From positions 20,394,745 through 20,458,744 of the forward strand of contig CM075102.1 of assembly GCA_037576195.1 (NCBI GenBank): a DNA stretch of 64,000 nt, written 5' to 3'. The translations under genes and the position numbers were made by a program. This stretch comes from Phytoseiulus persimilis (lineage: Eukaryota; Arthropoda; Arachnida; Mesostigmata; Phytoseiidae). The notes beneath the pieces were generated by a model. That model was given only the letters and a program-made list of their open reading frames with translations, did no database searches and had not been told where the DNA came from. Shown here in pieces: positions 1-14,900 of the stretch (positions within the stretch are counted from its first letter, which is position 1; every line of letters begins with the position of its first letter).

Positions 1-2167
1 ACGAAGACGCGAGCAAATCGTCACGCTTGGCTGGAAATTCCCCTCTCGCGCTGGCTGCGGAACCTCAACGGAGTCAAAATGTTTCCGCCAGGAAACAGAA
101 CGGAAAATTGTTGACGAGCGGCTGCGCTCACCAAAACGGAGATATCCCGCGTCAGTTGGCCCTCAGCGGTCTCATGGGCATCTAAAACCGGTTGAGGGCC
201 TCTGACCGTAGCTGATTCACTTTCAAGCCTACATATATGCCGGAGGCCGTATTGCCCTTTCGCCTCTTTCCTGCAATCACGGGCGGCATGTTCGATTCCT
301 AAACGAAATCGCCGCTGGTTCCAGAAGCCGAGGCCAAACCTGGAGTTTCCAATCCTGTGATGAATCCTCCTATACTCCCGCAAGTTCGAAGTACTTACGT
401 TGTTCGATCCCGAATGATTTCGCAGCGCTGCGTTGTCCATCGAGAGTACGAGCCCTGGATCCGAAATCCGTTTCCTGAAACACTGCTGACCTGTGCACGG
501 GAGACACATCCGATGGGGGACCCCCCCAGCGCACATCCCATCACACCCATGGTTGCCACGAAGACTCAAACAAGACTTCGGTTCTGATCTGAGCAAATCA
601 GGCTTTTTTTTCGGTTTGACGGCACTTGGTGTACGATGCATTCATCGAGTTGTATGCTTTTTGTATCGTTCCCATTCATCGGTTTTCCACAGATTTATGG
701 AGTGACCCGTGCTTCGAGGATACGCGGATCAGTCCCCCGCCCCGTCGAACAATAAATGGAAGCATCTCGAGCATTGAATGTGTAGCTGACCATCAGGAAC
801 TGGAGCCGGTCGTTGGCCGAGAGAATCACGAATCCGAGTTCAATGAGCTCGCTGCAGAAGCAATTGAAAAAGCGGGGAACACATCCAATGCGGACGGTTT
901 CCGATGTAAGATTGAAGTCTTCCCGCACAATCGTCCGTCTCTCCACAGTTATGGCCGCAGTCGCTCGATCAGTCGCGCTGATCGCGAAAAGGAATCCGAC
1001 CGCACTTTCTTTTGTTTGCTCGGTTCCGATTGAGGGAAGCGCCGGGAGAGGCAGCGAAAACATCAGAAAAGGAAAACGATCGCAGGGAGGGGAGCAAAGA
1101 GGACAGAGACGAAATCTTGCGGAAAAGCGAGATCCGAGATCGGAGAGAGTGACCTGCGACGGAGCAACGAACATTTGTACATATCGATTAGGAGGCGGAC
1201 CGATGGATTGCGAAACAGAGAATTAGTGAGGCAATGGATGGCGGTCTGACTGACTGAGGGACGAAAGTTTCCAGATAATCAATAGAAAAGAATCTGTTAA
1301 TGACTTTGCGCTGCAATTAATCAACGAGAAGCGGGCAGGGTTCCCTCTTACAGCTCGTCCGGCGGCTCCGAACCAGCAGTGCTCGAAGATTCAGGAACGT
1401 CCGCAGTTTCCCGGAATGCGACCAGCGAAAACTTACCAAATTGCGCCCAGGTTGCAAACTATAGATTTCCTTTCTGCGCTATCCTGGATATGATCATCGG
1501 AGCGACGGAGATGCCGAAACATCAGAACGCGCGGCTGTGATTCCGGAGATTGGGGAACTGTTGAGAACTTTCGGAATCAGCTGCTGATGGCGGTAGCGCT
1601 ACTGTTCAGGGTGATTAGTTTGCATTACCCTCCTTGATGTCTCTCAAGCTCCGAGACAAACTCCCAGAATCATGAATATCTGCCGTGGATGTAGCTTTTA
1701 ATGCTGCGCGGTATAAGGTGGGAGTTTTGTTCCCCTCCATCGTCCCTCAGCACCGTCTCCTTGTCTCAGATCAGATGGAACCGAATACAAGCTGACGTCA
1801 AATCGGGAATCTTTCCCTCGTATCTGATGAACTCTGGTTGTCTACTCTTTCAGGCCCAGGGCTGGTGTCGGGGTTTGTGGTTCCGCAAATCAGAGTATTA
1901 GCACTCGGGAGCGCCGCATCCAAAGAGCGAACCCCGAATGAGAATTTTGCGTTTATTGTCCCACACGGCCTCTCGTTCAGTTCGTCGTTCATCTTCCATA
2001 ACATTCCCATTGATTTCGAGAACTTTTTATTCGTATCAGGTCGCCTTTCCTTGATCCGGCCCCCGGAAGGTGGGAGGGAATTTCGAGTGACGTTTTCTAC
2101 AGGTGGCTCATCGGCTTGATCATTGATTAACGAGATCAGACTTTCGGTAACGCATGACTCGCAACAG

Positions 2168-2182
2168 CCCCCCCCCCCCCCC
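2168..2182 (+). repeat. poly(C) run, 15 bases
   Basis: Uninterrupted C15 on the plus strand, downstream of SCYL2. Confidence 0.95.
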
Positions 2183-5100
2183 TCTCCTTCCGCCTCAATG
2201 AGTTCAGTGACATCCTATCTCCAACAGATCCGGGCATTTATTATTGCTTCCAAGCGTCAATTACATGAGTAATGGAACCATGAACGAATCAATCAAACAT
2301 TCGATGAGTGGAGATGCCTCTCAGCGCTCGGGTTCGGTCTCTATTTACCAAGTGCGACACCCGGGTCTCTATGTTATTTGAACCGCCGTTCGGGTCTCTA
2401 TGCTTTGCCGACTTGGATCGCGCGTTTGTTCCCGAGGCGCTCTAACGACTCTCGTGGTTTCTCTTTTTCACTTCGTAGACCCTTCGCTGATGTCTTTATC
2501 GATTCGTTTGCTGCATGCAATAGTTTCCTCTCTCGAAGAAATGGCTGAATTGCTCTTTCGGTATCACCAATGATATCGCCCCGTCCCCGGAGCTGTGCGA
2601 CCTGTTTCCTGGCCCGTAAGTACTGGCAGAAAAACTGTAGTTCTGCTGTGTCTCAACATCGTTCGATGGATTAAGTCATAAATTCAAAGAATAGATAGAC
2701 AGATCGGTGGATTACATCATTGCTGTGGTTCGAGATGAGATCAACGGTATCACGCGAGGAGCTCAGGAAACTGGCCGGTAAAATCGGAAAACGGAGCACT
2801 CCAGTTGCACGAGGAATGTCGGGTGTGACGCTGTGGTGCCATGTGGGAGAGTACACAGTTTGGTGGCAAGTTATGCGTGGAAATTGAGTACGGTGGAAAT
2901 TTTCTTGAGCTTCCTGCTTTAACGACAGTGTTTCGCGACGTGTGGTATCAAATAATTTCCCGATGCTGCGTGAATGAATCAATCGAAGGAAGTTTACCGG
3001 ATTAACGATATCTTTGAACAAGTCTATCCGATCGCATCCGAGGCCCAAGTAGGTTCTTGAACCGTCCCTGACGGCGAAGTGCCTCCGGGGGTCCGTCGCC
3101 TGAGCCGAAAATCGAATTCCGGAGCAGCCGTCGAAACCGACGATCAGAGATACTGTCATCGAATATTTACTTGAGATGGTAATTGTTTGTTGGCTTGTTT
3201 GATGTCCGTTAGATTCAACTATCGCGGAGATATTCTGTATGTTCAAATAGGTGCAGAGACAGATCACCAGAATGACTCAGGGTGCAGCTACGTGTGTTTA
3301 CCGTAACGACCTACTGACTAACTGATCGTGAGAACGGTCGTTCATCGTTTTTTCGAACTGATGCCAATTAGGTGTTCCGAGTAGGAACGGCCGGCCGCCG
3401 CGGGCTCGGTCGGAAATGAGTAAATCGGTCTTTGACTTCTATGTTTATTATTGTTGTTGATATTCCTCTAAACTTATTCAATCTTGTCCCCATTCAGCTG
3501 GGAAGACGAATCAACTCGTGCCAGGCAACTTTCCCGACGATTCTGAAGCCGTGGCCAATCATGGTTCTGAAGCCAGGACACGAGCCTGGCGATTAGCGGA
3601 CTGAACCGCTCCCGATCCTCCGCGTTTCTTCATCTATATTTCAAGAAAGATTTCTAGCGAAGTGGGAGCGCCCTCCCCAACGGGTGGTTCAACTGGAGTC
3701 TCGCCGGAAACAGGAGACTCGGTACACTCCGTTCGACGACGGAATTTCCGTTGTGTATATCGCGCCACGAGATCGGCTAAGGCTTGGTACTGATGGTGGG
3801 GTAGTCGGGCCCGAAGCGCGAGTTTCAACAGGAGATCCCGCGTTTCAGGAGTTCGCAACTTCAACCTGGTCAGCTCTCTATAACAGAGCGGCAGTCGAAA
3901 CCAATCCCGAGTAGGCAGGTGCTCCTCACGCCCCGTAGAAGCGGAGCCTTTCAATGCGTCTTGCACGTTTGTTTTTTGCGCGCTTTCCAATGTTACACAA
4001 TCTCTTCGGGGTCACGTTCGCTTGCCGTACCTCTCGTAAAGCCCGGATAGTCGTTTGGGCACAACTATCGTTGGATGGACTCGGTTCCGGTGCCGAACGA
4101 TTGATCTCCCTGGAACGGTGAAAGGAACGAGTCCTCGTATGATCGAGACCGCCCCTTCATCGCCTCACTGGCGAGTCGCGCTCTCGTGCCATGATCCAAA
4201 GCGGTCACGGACAACGGGCGACGGGTTTCTCTGTCGAGAGAGGGAGAGATGGAGGAGCGAAAAGTTCACTTTAGCTCTTACTTGGAGATCAGAGAGACGC
4301 AACGTTCGGCGGTCGGTGATAGGTTTGCTGATTACCTGGAACTCCTTTCACTTTTGTTTCTCAAGGTACTTCGAAGTGGTCGTCGTCCACAGCCGGGTTC
4401 GATTCGGCCTAGTGTCGGGAGGAGACTTGAGTGTTGAACATCTAACGAAATCGGCGAAGATTCTTTCGGAAAAAGAGTGTCTTCAACCATTGGTCCGCAT
4501 CGGAGCGTGGCTTTATTCGGGCATTCCCCGCTCCGTTTTCTTCATTGTCTTCCTCGTTGAGGACAACTCAATGTCTGAACGTGGGGTTAAAGATGGAGGA
4601 ATATGACACTTCGGAGGGTGCGAATACAAGCGAACGCTTGAATCGTGTTCCGTGCCGATGAGCGGCTGCTGTACGGCAATGAATGCTACGGAGCGCTTCG
4701 CGCACTTCCCTCGTGTCTGTGTGTTCGGTCTGAAGTCATGGTGCAGTGTTCCATGATGAGTCGAATGAGAGAGATTGGTCTGTCGGTGGGCAGAGATTGC
4801 TTGAAAGAGAGTCCATCGCGAAGGAAAAGGTCACCAGGTTCAAGTGACGAAATGAGGTGTTCTCCAAGACTATGGGGATCCTTCGGGAGTAGGTGGATGT
4901 GTGATAGCGCCTTCGTGGATGTGTTGTACAGACAAATGTATTTGGATCGATAGCGGTCGTCTCGGATGCACTTGCAAAGGTCGGTAGTTCGGTGGTGTGT
5001 AAGTTCGTGTTACTCGGTTCCCAATGGGTTTTGTTCGGGGTCTGGCACTGACTCCGCATAATTGTCAATCTAGAAGAGCTAGCAATAGTTATGGTATCGT

Positions 5101-7360
5101 TGAATAGTTCATGGTCTATCATTGTTTCCACATTAGTGTAGAAGTAGTAGATGTAGTATGAGTAGAGCTACAGAGAAGAGCTGAAATCCTACGTCTCGAA
5201 TATCATGATCGGCACCACTCGCGAATCGTGGCGATCGCGGGTGGTGAGGCCTACAGAATATCGGTAGTGATGGGTCGGGTTGAACCCGAATGATTTCACT
5301 CAGGTAAGAGTTTACATCCGTTGAATGGTTACATTCGGACAGTTCAGGCAAGCGCGGAGATCGCGGGGTCGTACAATAGTGTCACGTTGGGATGTCGTTG
5401 TCAGGACAGTTCTGTTGAAGAGGATGTTATCGCGGAGCTCATTCTACTGAGCTATTCCTCAAGCTGGATCATCCGACCCGGCGAGCGCGCTTGCTGAGAG
5501 GTTGCGATATCGGGTGAGGGTCAGAGGTGAAAACCTGTCGGGTCGGTCGCTTTGAAAAGCTCTTACAGAGTGAGTCTCAGGAGAGCACTGCTGAGGCTTC
5601 GTGGAAGCACCGCAGTGATTTCGTACAGGTCCTGTAGATACCCTGGAACGCAAGGAACTCTGTTCCGGAGTCTGCGGACTCGTACGATTGTGGATATAGA
5701 AGTAATAGTCATCTGGTCGAAGTAATGGTTGAATACAGAGGACGATGCTAGGGAGCAGCGGTTAGGAGCTGTGCGGAGCATCCAGGACGTGACGTCCCCC
5801 GCAGGTCGGTCAGGTGTTCCAGTGTGATCCCGCTTCTGTTCTCTGACGATGCTCATCGACTTCAGGATTACGATACGGTATGAGTATATTGTGGTATCCA
5901 TATCAGAAGTAGAAGACTTGACGAAGTTGTTCCGTCGTCGATGTTGTTCTAGTTATATCAACTCTGTTTCGGTTTGTTCCTTCACAAAATGGCTGAATGG
6001 AGTCTCTATGCGACGTAGAATCGTATTCTTTGTAGGTATTTCTCTGTGATAACAAGCTCACACACACACAGTGTAAATATTTTTCAAGTCAAAGAAAGTT
6101 CTCCACGGCTGCCGTTGTTGTTCTGCGCAGCTTTCTCAGACAATCTCGAGTTGAACGACCGCGGTTCCTTTGCTTGGTACCACGGTTGTTGTCATGGAGC
6201 TTCTCGCGAAGCTTGAAATGCGCTCGCAATCGAAGCATCGCCCTCATGATCAGAACTCATGTTCATCGAGCCGAGACTCTGCTCATCTACAGGTCAACTG
6301 GCGTTATGAGAAATCCTGGTGACAGGTTTCGACGATTCCCACACGGGATCTAGACTTCTGGTCCTTGTTTGTGAAACGCTTCCTTTCCACTAAATTCACT
6401 CCGACTTCGGGTTGAGAGGCGCTGACCGATTCGTGATCCTCACAGGTTAGCCCTCTCGTTCCCTAGAAATCGATAACGTTCGACCAACTCCAAGCTCGCT
6501 TCTCGAGCCAGGAACTGTTCTTCAAGCTCCAAAGGCTCTTGGACGATTCTTAGCTGGCGGAATGACGTGGAAGAACGGGAGCGTCAAGGAAATGAGGCCG
6601 AGCTAGGATTACATCCCGAGAAGGGACGAACTCTGTATACGAGTCGGTCTTGCATCATCCGAAGAGGTGGTTCGAAACCACCGAATGAGCGATAGTTTGT
6701 TCGTGGCCGGCGGAACAAGATGCTCCAACACTTTCTGGCTGCTGGAAGGCTGCTGCTGCTGCGGTCGGATCGAACGCGTTCGTGCGATCTGCGGTCTGGC
6801 AGGGTGACTTTCAAATGGGCTTCATATTCTTTCCCTCTCGAGTCTTGCTGCTCGTGGTACTGTTTCGAAGGGTATTTTAGTTTTTCTCGTAAGGGTGGTA
6901 CTTCTGGCGGAAGTGTGCAACTTGCGATGCACGGCTCAAGGCTGCTCCATCGGCGCTGTTCGATGACGCAGTTACAGCAAAGACCTCAGGGCTGGTCCAG
7001 GACCGATGTGGAGCAGCCGAAGCGATGACTTGGTCGAGATGGCTTCCATTGCACGGGCAGGAAATGTTGTTCTTGCGAAGGTGTGTCGGGTCGACATTCA
7101 CATGGGGATGTTTGGTAGTGTTCCACGCTGTGTTGGCGGAAATGTATGTAGTGTTTCAATGTCTGTTCACTGTGTCCTTGATTCTTGTGTTTGCGTGTAT
7201 GCATCAGTGTATCATTCCGTCCTCTCAAATCGTGTCGCTGTGCTGGTGCTGCACAACCCCGCAAAGTGTTGTACATCTAGTTGAATATTGATACACCTTT
7301 CCTTCGATCCCACCGCCCACCGACGGCTTCTCTCTGTCTCTGGTCTCCCTCTGTACTCCG

Positions 7361-7366
<6 letters not shown>

Positions 7367-7392
<26 letters not shown>
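7367..7392 (+). repeat. (TC)n microsatellite
   Basis: About twelve TC units. It creates an ER-repeat in a minus-strand frame, which should not be read as protein. Confidence 0.9.
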
Positions 7393-8187
7393 CCTCTCTG
7401 TCTCGCATAGGCTTGCGAAACGTTTCATGGCTGAAGAATCGACACTAAGGCCGAGATGGCTGTTTGATTCGAATCCGTTATCACGGAGCAAGCACCTCAG
7501 ACAATCACGCTCATTGGGGAGTTTTGCTGAGCTTTCGGCAAAGAATCTGCGATAGCAAGATGATTCTCTCCGAGGTGTGAATCGGTCCCGGGATATTCGG
7601 GGATCGGCTGCAGAGGAATCAGGGTTCGGTCGGGGTCCGTTTGAATTAGGACTTGAGCTGTTATGAGTACAAAAGAGTTCCGAGGCGGACTCGGAAGTTA
7701 TCGTGGGTTCGTTGCGTGACACTTTGTTGATTCAGTCGCTAAAGTTGCTCAAGAAGACATACATACATACATGTTAGTAGTCTCTATGCTGATAGGAAAT
7801 AAGCTCCCTCAGCAGGGACTGAATGAGTTACTAGCGGGCGTGCGGGTCCGCAGAGAGGGAATAGGGACGGTTAGGCGAGTAAGCAGCGAACGGAAAAGGA
7901 TATGATGTGGTCTCCGGGGAAAGCCCGGGAGGTTGATATGTCCATTCTTGGATATGTTCCATTCATGATCCCTGTTCTTCTTCCTGCTCGTCGTCGTCGT
8001 CATCATCATCATTCATGGCAGAACCTCCATGGAGGCTGCCCGCCGGCTGGCTCTGATGTTGGTGGCTCGTTCTGGATCCATCTCTAGACCGATTGGTGCC
8101 CTCAGAGGTTTTCGTCCCATGTAGGTAATTAGTTCTCTTGTCTACATGCATAGGAGGTGCTGCTTTGGGAAGTGCAGCAGACGACAA

Positions 8188-8223
8188 ATGAACCAACGAA
8201 CGGACGAATGAACGAACGAACGA
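8188..8223 (+). repeat. Imperfect (CGAA)n tetranucleotide tract
   Basis: ACGAACGAACGA with variant units (ATGA, ACGG) on the left side. Confidence 0.75.
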
Positions 8224-11200
8224 TGGGACGATCATAATGAGTGGAGGAATCAGCCTTAACAAACATGTCGAAGCATGCTGACATGTGTGGATAACATTGT
8301 TAGGAAACCGGTGTTTCAACAACCGCTGTTCGCTTCTCCCTTTCTTCGCTCGGCGGCGGTGATCAATGTGGGCAACGAGGTCCAATTGCACAACCTCGTC
8401 ATCAACATCACTGTCGACCGTCATCCTCCAGTCGTCATCCGACTGTTCGTCTCGTTTCCAGAAATCATTTGTAACGTGACTCTGGATAGTTTGTTTCATC
8501 ATTCGGCTTGTTATCAGAATTATTACTATTGATCGAACACCCGACGAGTCGAGATCGGGATTGGTCAGTGTGGAAAGTTCGAAACAAATTCAGAGACTCT
8601 TCCGATCCCTCGCTCTGCGCGTGTGTGTATTTCCTCCCCTAATCTATCTCGGAGAGCTGAAGTGCTTTCTTGTCATCCTGCCATGGCGGTCGGTAAGCAA
8701 TTTTAGAGTATTCACAGGTGTTCATTGCGCTGAATGTACAAAGAGAGTGCGATGGATCGCAATGATGCAGGAATAACTTTTAATCTCCGAGCTGATGGGG
8801 ACGAGCGCTCGCACCCATTGAGCAGCATAGCTAAAAGAACTTCTCTCCGGCTCGGTTAGCAATGAGACGTCATCGAGGATCGACTGATTGCTTCGAGGAG
8901 AAATTTATACTGTGTTTTTCTTCGTTCGGTTACCCTGTTTTGCCAGAAGACGGACTCTGACGAAATCACACGGAACGTCAGAGTGACGCTGCTCTAAGAG
9001 GAGACGCTTCCTATGTCTTACGCTCGATGAGGCTGAGTTCGGTCGCCGGTGAGTCATGCTTGGCTTTGTGGCAGATCGGTTAAGCTCCGACCTGGACTCG
9101 AGCGGATGATGACGCGACATGTTTGCTCCGAATGCTCTTCGTTTCCGCTGGCATTCTCGTGTCTACACATAGCATAGCGTTCGTCGTGCAGACGGGTCGG
9201 GTCTTGAACGCACTGAAATTTAGAACTCGGGGACCCAGGGTTCCGACCCGCTGCGCTCAAACACAAGATGACAGCCACTATCACACTACGTAAACATCTA
9301 CGGAAACTCAAGCTAAACGACACGGCTCCCGTGTCTTTGTGTGTTAGTTATTTCATCTGAGACGCGCTTACTCTCAATTCCTACACAGTATCACTCGAAG
9401 TTTCGACAACGCACTGCTCTATCGTCGGATGTTCCTCTAACCGGAACGCATCGTCAGCGACTGCGGCATCCTCGTCCGAGAGCGATGCTTGTAGTCCACG
9501 ACTTGCTTGAGATTTCCAGGGATGAGTTCAGTCGCCCTTTGCCGGCTCCGCCTCTGTCCCATCTACAGCTTGACGTCGTGTAGAGTTTTCTTCCGAATGC
9601 GCGGTTTCTATTCGTACTGTTTTGAGAGGCAACTTGAGACTGCTTGTAGAATCGGGATGATGATAGTTGTTCATGTTGTTGTAGTTGTGGCCGTTGTCGC
9701 GATCGACGACAGCACTGAGGAGGGAAGGTGGTCCCTCTAGTTCTGTCTCCCTGATTGTCGAGTTGCCTGGAGTGAAGATAAGGCACACACTCAGAATGCT
9801 CGAGGCGAATCGGTGGAAAGTTGAGGAAAAAAATGAAAATAAAACAGTCGCCAATGCTCTACTTCACCCTGACAACCCCGTCTCCACCGCCTCTTTTTCC
9901 TCCCTTCTGAGAAAGAGACGTGTCTGTTGAGTTCGAACCTCGAGTCCCGATGTCGTCGTTTGCTTGCCGTCTGTTTGCTCGTCGCCCGTTCGTGGGTCAG
10001 AGCCGAAGGGAGAGGAAAATGGCGCTCGAAGGCGAGCACATCGTGTCTCGTCGACTGCTGGGTCTATCTGCTTCTCAACAGCTACACGAACGGCTCCGAC
10101 TTTAATCCTTCCCTCGGAGTTCCCTTTTGAGCTGCATAGTATTTGTGGAGAAATCGAGCTCCGACCCGCCCCGTGTTCGAAGCCTAAGGCAACTGGCAAA
10201 AGTTTGCGTTACTCACCCTTAAGTTTGATAACAACGATCCCTTCGTTTTCGGGTGCGGTTTTCTCGCTGCGGATCTTCCCTTCGCGGGTGACGGATGAAT
10301 GGCTGTCGTCAACCTGACTAGGTTTTCTCGCTCGCGGATCGGTTGAGTGCGCCGTAGAAGAAAGTAGTTCATAGGTCGACCGGCTTCCCTCCGTGGTTGT
10401 ACGCAGCGCAACCGTGGAGGAATTCCGCCGTTGCGTTCAGCGGGAACTTGATCATTGGTCTTAGCTGTGTTGCCGTTGAGCTAATGTTTGCCTGTCAGAC
10501 ACGATGTCCCAGGTGCGCTGGACCGTTATCAGACCGGTTATCGAAGGAGCGTCAGAGCTCAGAGAAAATGCTACTCGTGAACCATTGTTCGGTGTCGGAA
10601 GGTTTTAGGGTGGGTCGCTGGAGTTTTGCCGGAATTTCGATTGAGCTGCATAGAAACCTTTGTAGAAATACGCGGACGACTCGGAGCGAGGCTCGAGTCT
10701 TGTCCAGGTGGGATCGAAGCCGAGAGGTAGAAGGGAGCAGAGTGATTTTTCAGAAGGAGAATGTCCACGAGATCGAGGTCCACAATCGGGCTCGATGAAA
10801 CCTCCGGTGAGCTGTCCGATTCTTCGCGAAAAATGCAACCTCGGTTATTTTCACTTAGACAGCACTTGGATAGCTTCAGTCGTAGCTGTCGTCGCGATCG
10901 TGGAACAAGTTGTCAAGGAGCAAGGCATCCAGTGGAATGCAAGAAGCTGGCGCAGCACCGGAGCTTTGCAAGCCTAGGATGCAACTCCGTTCCTCTCGTG
11001 GTTCTTCTGCTTACTTCCGCTTGCTACTGGCGCCGAATAGAATTATTTGCCAGAGAAGAGTGAGGACACTCCAGAACCCACTTGTTGTAGGAACGATGAT
11101 GCTTGGTTGGGTAGTCCGGTTCCGCAGACAGCGGCGGCCGAGTAGCGTCTCATGTTGGCTCGACTGAAACAGAACGATCAGACGTTATTCCCTGTTCTCC

Positions 11201-11940
11201 AGACTCATTACAGCCGCCTCCTATTCGGAGTGCTTGCTCCGAATTCTGACGAGAAATCGTTCGAGACCATCAATTACGATTCCGTTGCAGGATCCAAGTA
11301 CGTCTCGAGCTAGCGGATCATCGTAACACGTTCCGAGCGGAGCCGGTTCGTTATGAGTGAAGCCTGGATATTAAGGCAATTTTTCGAAATTATTCCAACA
11401 ATAGCCCGGGATTGATTCATTGCGATGGGGGCATTATTTAGAAAAAATGCCTAAACTCCCAGGCTCTAGTTATGAGAGAAGAATGGGAACGGAGTTCGTG
11501 TTTCCTTCTTCGTCGATTGAATCCGAGATTCGCCTCGATCGGCCTCGTTCTGGCCTGTCTTGTGTGTTGGAGTAGGTCCCGAGCACCCATCTTGATCCAG
11601 CTGACGCTGGTATCCCGTTTCCCGTGCTCGTAGTTTCTATCGACAGCTCCGCTCACTTCCCGAACACCTCGGATTCCCTCCACTCTGCGTCCAGTAGAAC
11701 CCGAAGTGAGCAAAGGCCCGACTTTTGTCATGAGAGCGATGAGGGTCCGAGAAAAACGCCTCGCTGAACACGTTGGTCAGCAAGAAGTGAGGTTGTTGAT
11801 TGCGGTGAACGCCTCGCTGCCTGCTTCCTAGTCTAGCTCAGTCGTCAGTCACCTGCAGTCAGTCAAGTCAGCGGCTGAGCAGCCACCTGTACTCGGCTGG
11901 TTGTTTCGTGGATCGGTCAGCCAACTGGTAGGAAGGGAGT

Positions 11941-11952
11941 CCCCCCCCCCCC
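11941..11952 (+). repeat. poly(C) run, 12 bases
   Basis: Uninterrupted C12 on the plus strand. Confidence 0.95.
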
Positions 11953-14900
11953 GCGAGGGAGAGGTGAGCTCGAGCGGAACTCCCCCCACAGTCGACCAAA
12001 CACCGGGGAGGGTGCTAGGAGAAGGGAAACCAGACGCATTCGAGTGGACGCCGGAGTCGAGACCTGACGGCGGGGGAGAATCGGGGACCCGGATCGGGCG
12101 AGGAACGAAGAACGGGAATCGGCGTTCCCGGGAACCGCGCGAAGGAGAAAGTTCACAACAGCCGGAGCACAAACTGTTCGCTTGTATAACGAGACTGAAT
12201 GAGTAATAAGCGCGACAAGCCGGAGAGGGAGAGAGCTGACACCGAATGAAAAAGCAATCGGAGGGACACGTAACGAGCATGGCAAGCAACACCGGGGGCG
12301 GCGGCACACAGACCCCCGAGAAAAACCGCTAGCTGCCAGAGGCTGTCGTTTCGAAGAAAGAAAAGCGACGATCGAGACGAGGACAAGCCATTGTATCGGA
12401 GCTCTGGAGAGATACAGTGAAAGAACGAATCCAATGGAAACGAGACGTGGCGAAGACGATAAAGAACAACGCACGCTCGCTCACTCACTAACGGAGTCAG
12501 TCAGACTCACGCAACCCGGGGGAGCGAGATAACTCCAAGAACAGACCCGGGGAAATAGGAGCTCTGTTGTAGATATTCGGTCCACGTCGACGATTATGAC
12601 TCTCATCCCACGTTTGATGGACACATACATGCCGGCGGTCCGACCGACGGCAAGGCGCGCGGAGAAACAGACATAGAGGCAGTGAAGAGACTCGAAGAAC
12701 ACAGCCGACAGACGAATACAGCGGAAAAAAAAACGATGCTTTGTTCCACTCGAATCATCTATGTACTCCGTTTCGATCCTGGTATCCGAAGATCCATTCA
12801 TGTGTAGAGCTCCCCCACGCGAGCCGACCATCCATCCTGAACGACGAAAAAATCTGGAGCAGCAAAAATGTCTACGTTTTTGTTCGAATGCTCTTCTCAT
12901 GCGTTCGTTAGACAAGCAACAACATCTCTTGTCCCGAGACGATGGGTTTCGTCTGAGCATTTCCAATCATGGGTGCATTTCCTCTTCGTAGCCCTCCTTC
13001 GTGAATAAGTCTGCCCATGTTGGATCGGAGGGACTCTCCTCAATGCGCCGCCATATGGTTGACTTAGCGACGTGGTCCTTATTCGGTGAATGTAGGAATG
13101 GGAGCGTTTCCGTTGTCGATGCTAACGGGACAGTGGGATATGCTTGCGAAACCAGTGTCCATTGATTGATTCATTCGGAATACCTTCGTATAGCTTATGT
13201 CAAGCCGAGCGAAGGCTTCTTGTGCTTTTATACGCTCTTGGAGCAGCAGCGAGGAAGAGGTGGGAGAATGCAGTGTTGCCCCGGCTTGCCGCCGTCTCAG
13301 CCACCACCATCGTCTCTAACGTTAATAGACATCCTGTAGGGAGACGACGTAGCAGAGGAGGTCGCTGCCGCGGTAAGCTGATCGTTTCGGGTTCTAGCCT
13401 GAGTGATAGAGAGGAACAAACGATTTATCCTGCTCTGCGTGTGGCCGCCTCGCCATCACCTTGAGGTTGAGCCACCCTGGCGCAACGGTCTCCAGATTCC
13501 GACGCGTCTGCATCCCGCGAGCTCACATTCAACACCTCGATAGGTTTTCGGAACGGTAGGCTGAGATCCACCCATGCGATCTGTTCCTAAGCGCTCGAAG
13601 TCCTCGGGGAGCAGCGGCAACAGGAATGAAACTCGTTGGATGTGCATCAGAGAGTATCATTGCTGCGCCATGGCCCGCAGCGCTAGATGCGATCACCGGT
13701 TGCGCGAGCGAAATCGCACCCCGGTCGATGCCGAACTCGTTGTCAAATTGTGGGAAGCGCAGCTGCGAAACCTCAAGAATCGCTTTTCGACTCCCTCGAC
13801 CCGAGTTTGCGTTCTGGAGCTACAACTGTTTTCTCCTTCGTTATCAGCACAATCCGAAATAGCCGCCGCGCGGAAAACGGAAATGTCGCACGCTCTCAGT
13901 CAATCGGAACAGCTGTACATAGTGTATATCCGCGAACAGGTGCAGCAGCCACAGCATCCGCGGCGTAATTGAATGCGAGCGATAGATAGGTTACAGGGGC
14001 GAAACGTCGCCGATGGGAAGCTCGCGACATTTTTCACACAAAACCATCCGACCGGAAGATCGGGCCCGTCCCCCGCCTGCCTCCTCGTCTACCTGCGCGC
14101 CTTGAAGCCTGATCCATCGGCCGGGTCCAGGTAGCTAGCTCACTAGATGGCTCACTGGGCGACGGCGGCAGCGCAGTTGAAAAACGATGTTTCCCTGACA
14201 GTTCCAGCGCCACCGTCGCGCCGCCGCCAACAAACCGTTTCACGAAGAGCCGCCCTCAATGCCCAGGTGTTGCTCTCGCCGAGGTCGACTTACACTCCTT
14301 CTCCCTCGGCCCCTAGCGAGCATCAACGGCAACATCGAGATGTTCCAACATATTTATTACGACGCCAGAGCAGGAAATCTAAAACAGCCGAATGGTTGGT
14401 TCCTCACACGAATTTCCAGTTTCGAAGATCAAAAGAGCCAGCGACGGGAAGTCTTACGGCCGGAACTCTCGACCGTCGGGCCAGGTGCCACGGAGGAAAG
14501 CAACAGCTCAGGTAAAAATGCCTGTATCGTGTGTTACGATTGCATGCATCGTCGGGCAAGACGCGCTTACGGGCCAGGGATCGGGAGCAAACGAGGAAGG
14601 CAACGTTGTTCTTCTTGCCGGCTGGGTTCATCAGACACGAAACCGACCGAGGGAAAATGACGGCAGTAAAAGGCTTGAATGTCGCCACCATCACCACCAC
14701 CGTTTCTTTCGCTGCGACCGGGGCGGCTAGCGTGCTTTCATAAACCTCACGCCAAGTACCAACGAGCACAATTCCGTATGCAGAGAAACCGGCGACGACA
14801 ATCGCCCAGCCTCCCGCGAGCGGGGGCGAGGAATTCCCGTCCGAGCTAACCCGTGCTTTCCTCGCGCAGATTTGAGCTCCTCACTATTAGAGTCTCGAGG

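Larger units (their letters stand above)
1..11000. other. Region without a recognisable gene (left end, part 1)
   Basis: No reading frame here matches a protein family I know, and none is joined to others by convincing splice sites. Visible are simple repeats at 2168, 7367 and 8188. The longest frames (206 codons minus at 641-21; 198 minus at 3267-2671) are as long as chance predicts for this length and composition. The minus frame 3990-3634 has protein-like composition but no match. Confidence 0.6.

Noticed and set aside
21-641. 206-codon minus-strand frame at the left edge
   Set aside because: No recognisable domain, composition typical of a translated non-coding strand, length within chance for 64 kb.
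7225-7722. 165-codon minus-strand frame with an ER repeat
   Set aside because: Produced by the (TC)n microsatellite at 7367-7392; nothing else supports it.
10120-10715. Possible diverged duplication (GAGCTGCATAG followed by TTTGTGGAGAAAT or a close variant, near 10130 and 10645)
   Set aside because: The similarity is confined to a few tens of bases with no clear extension.
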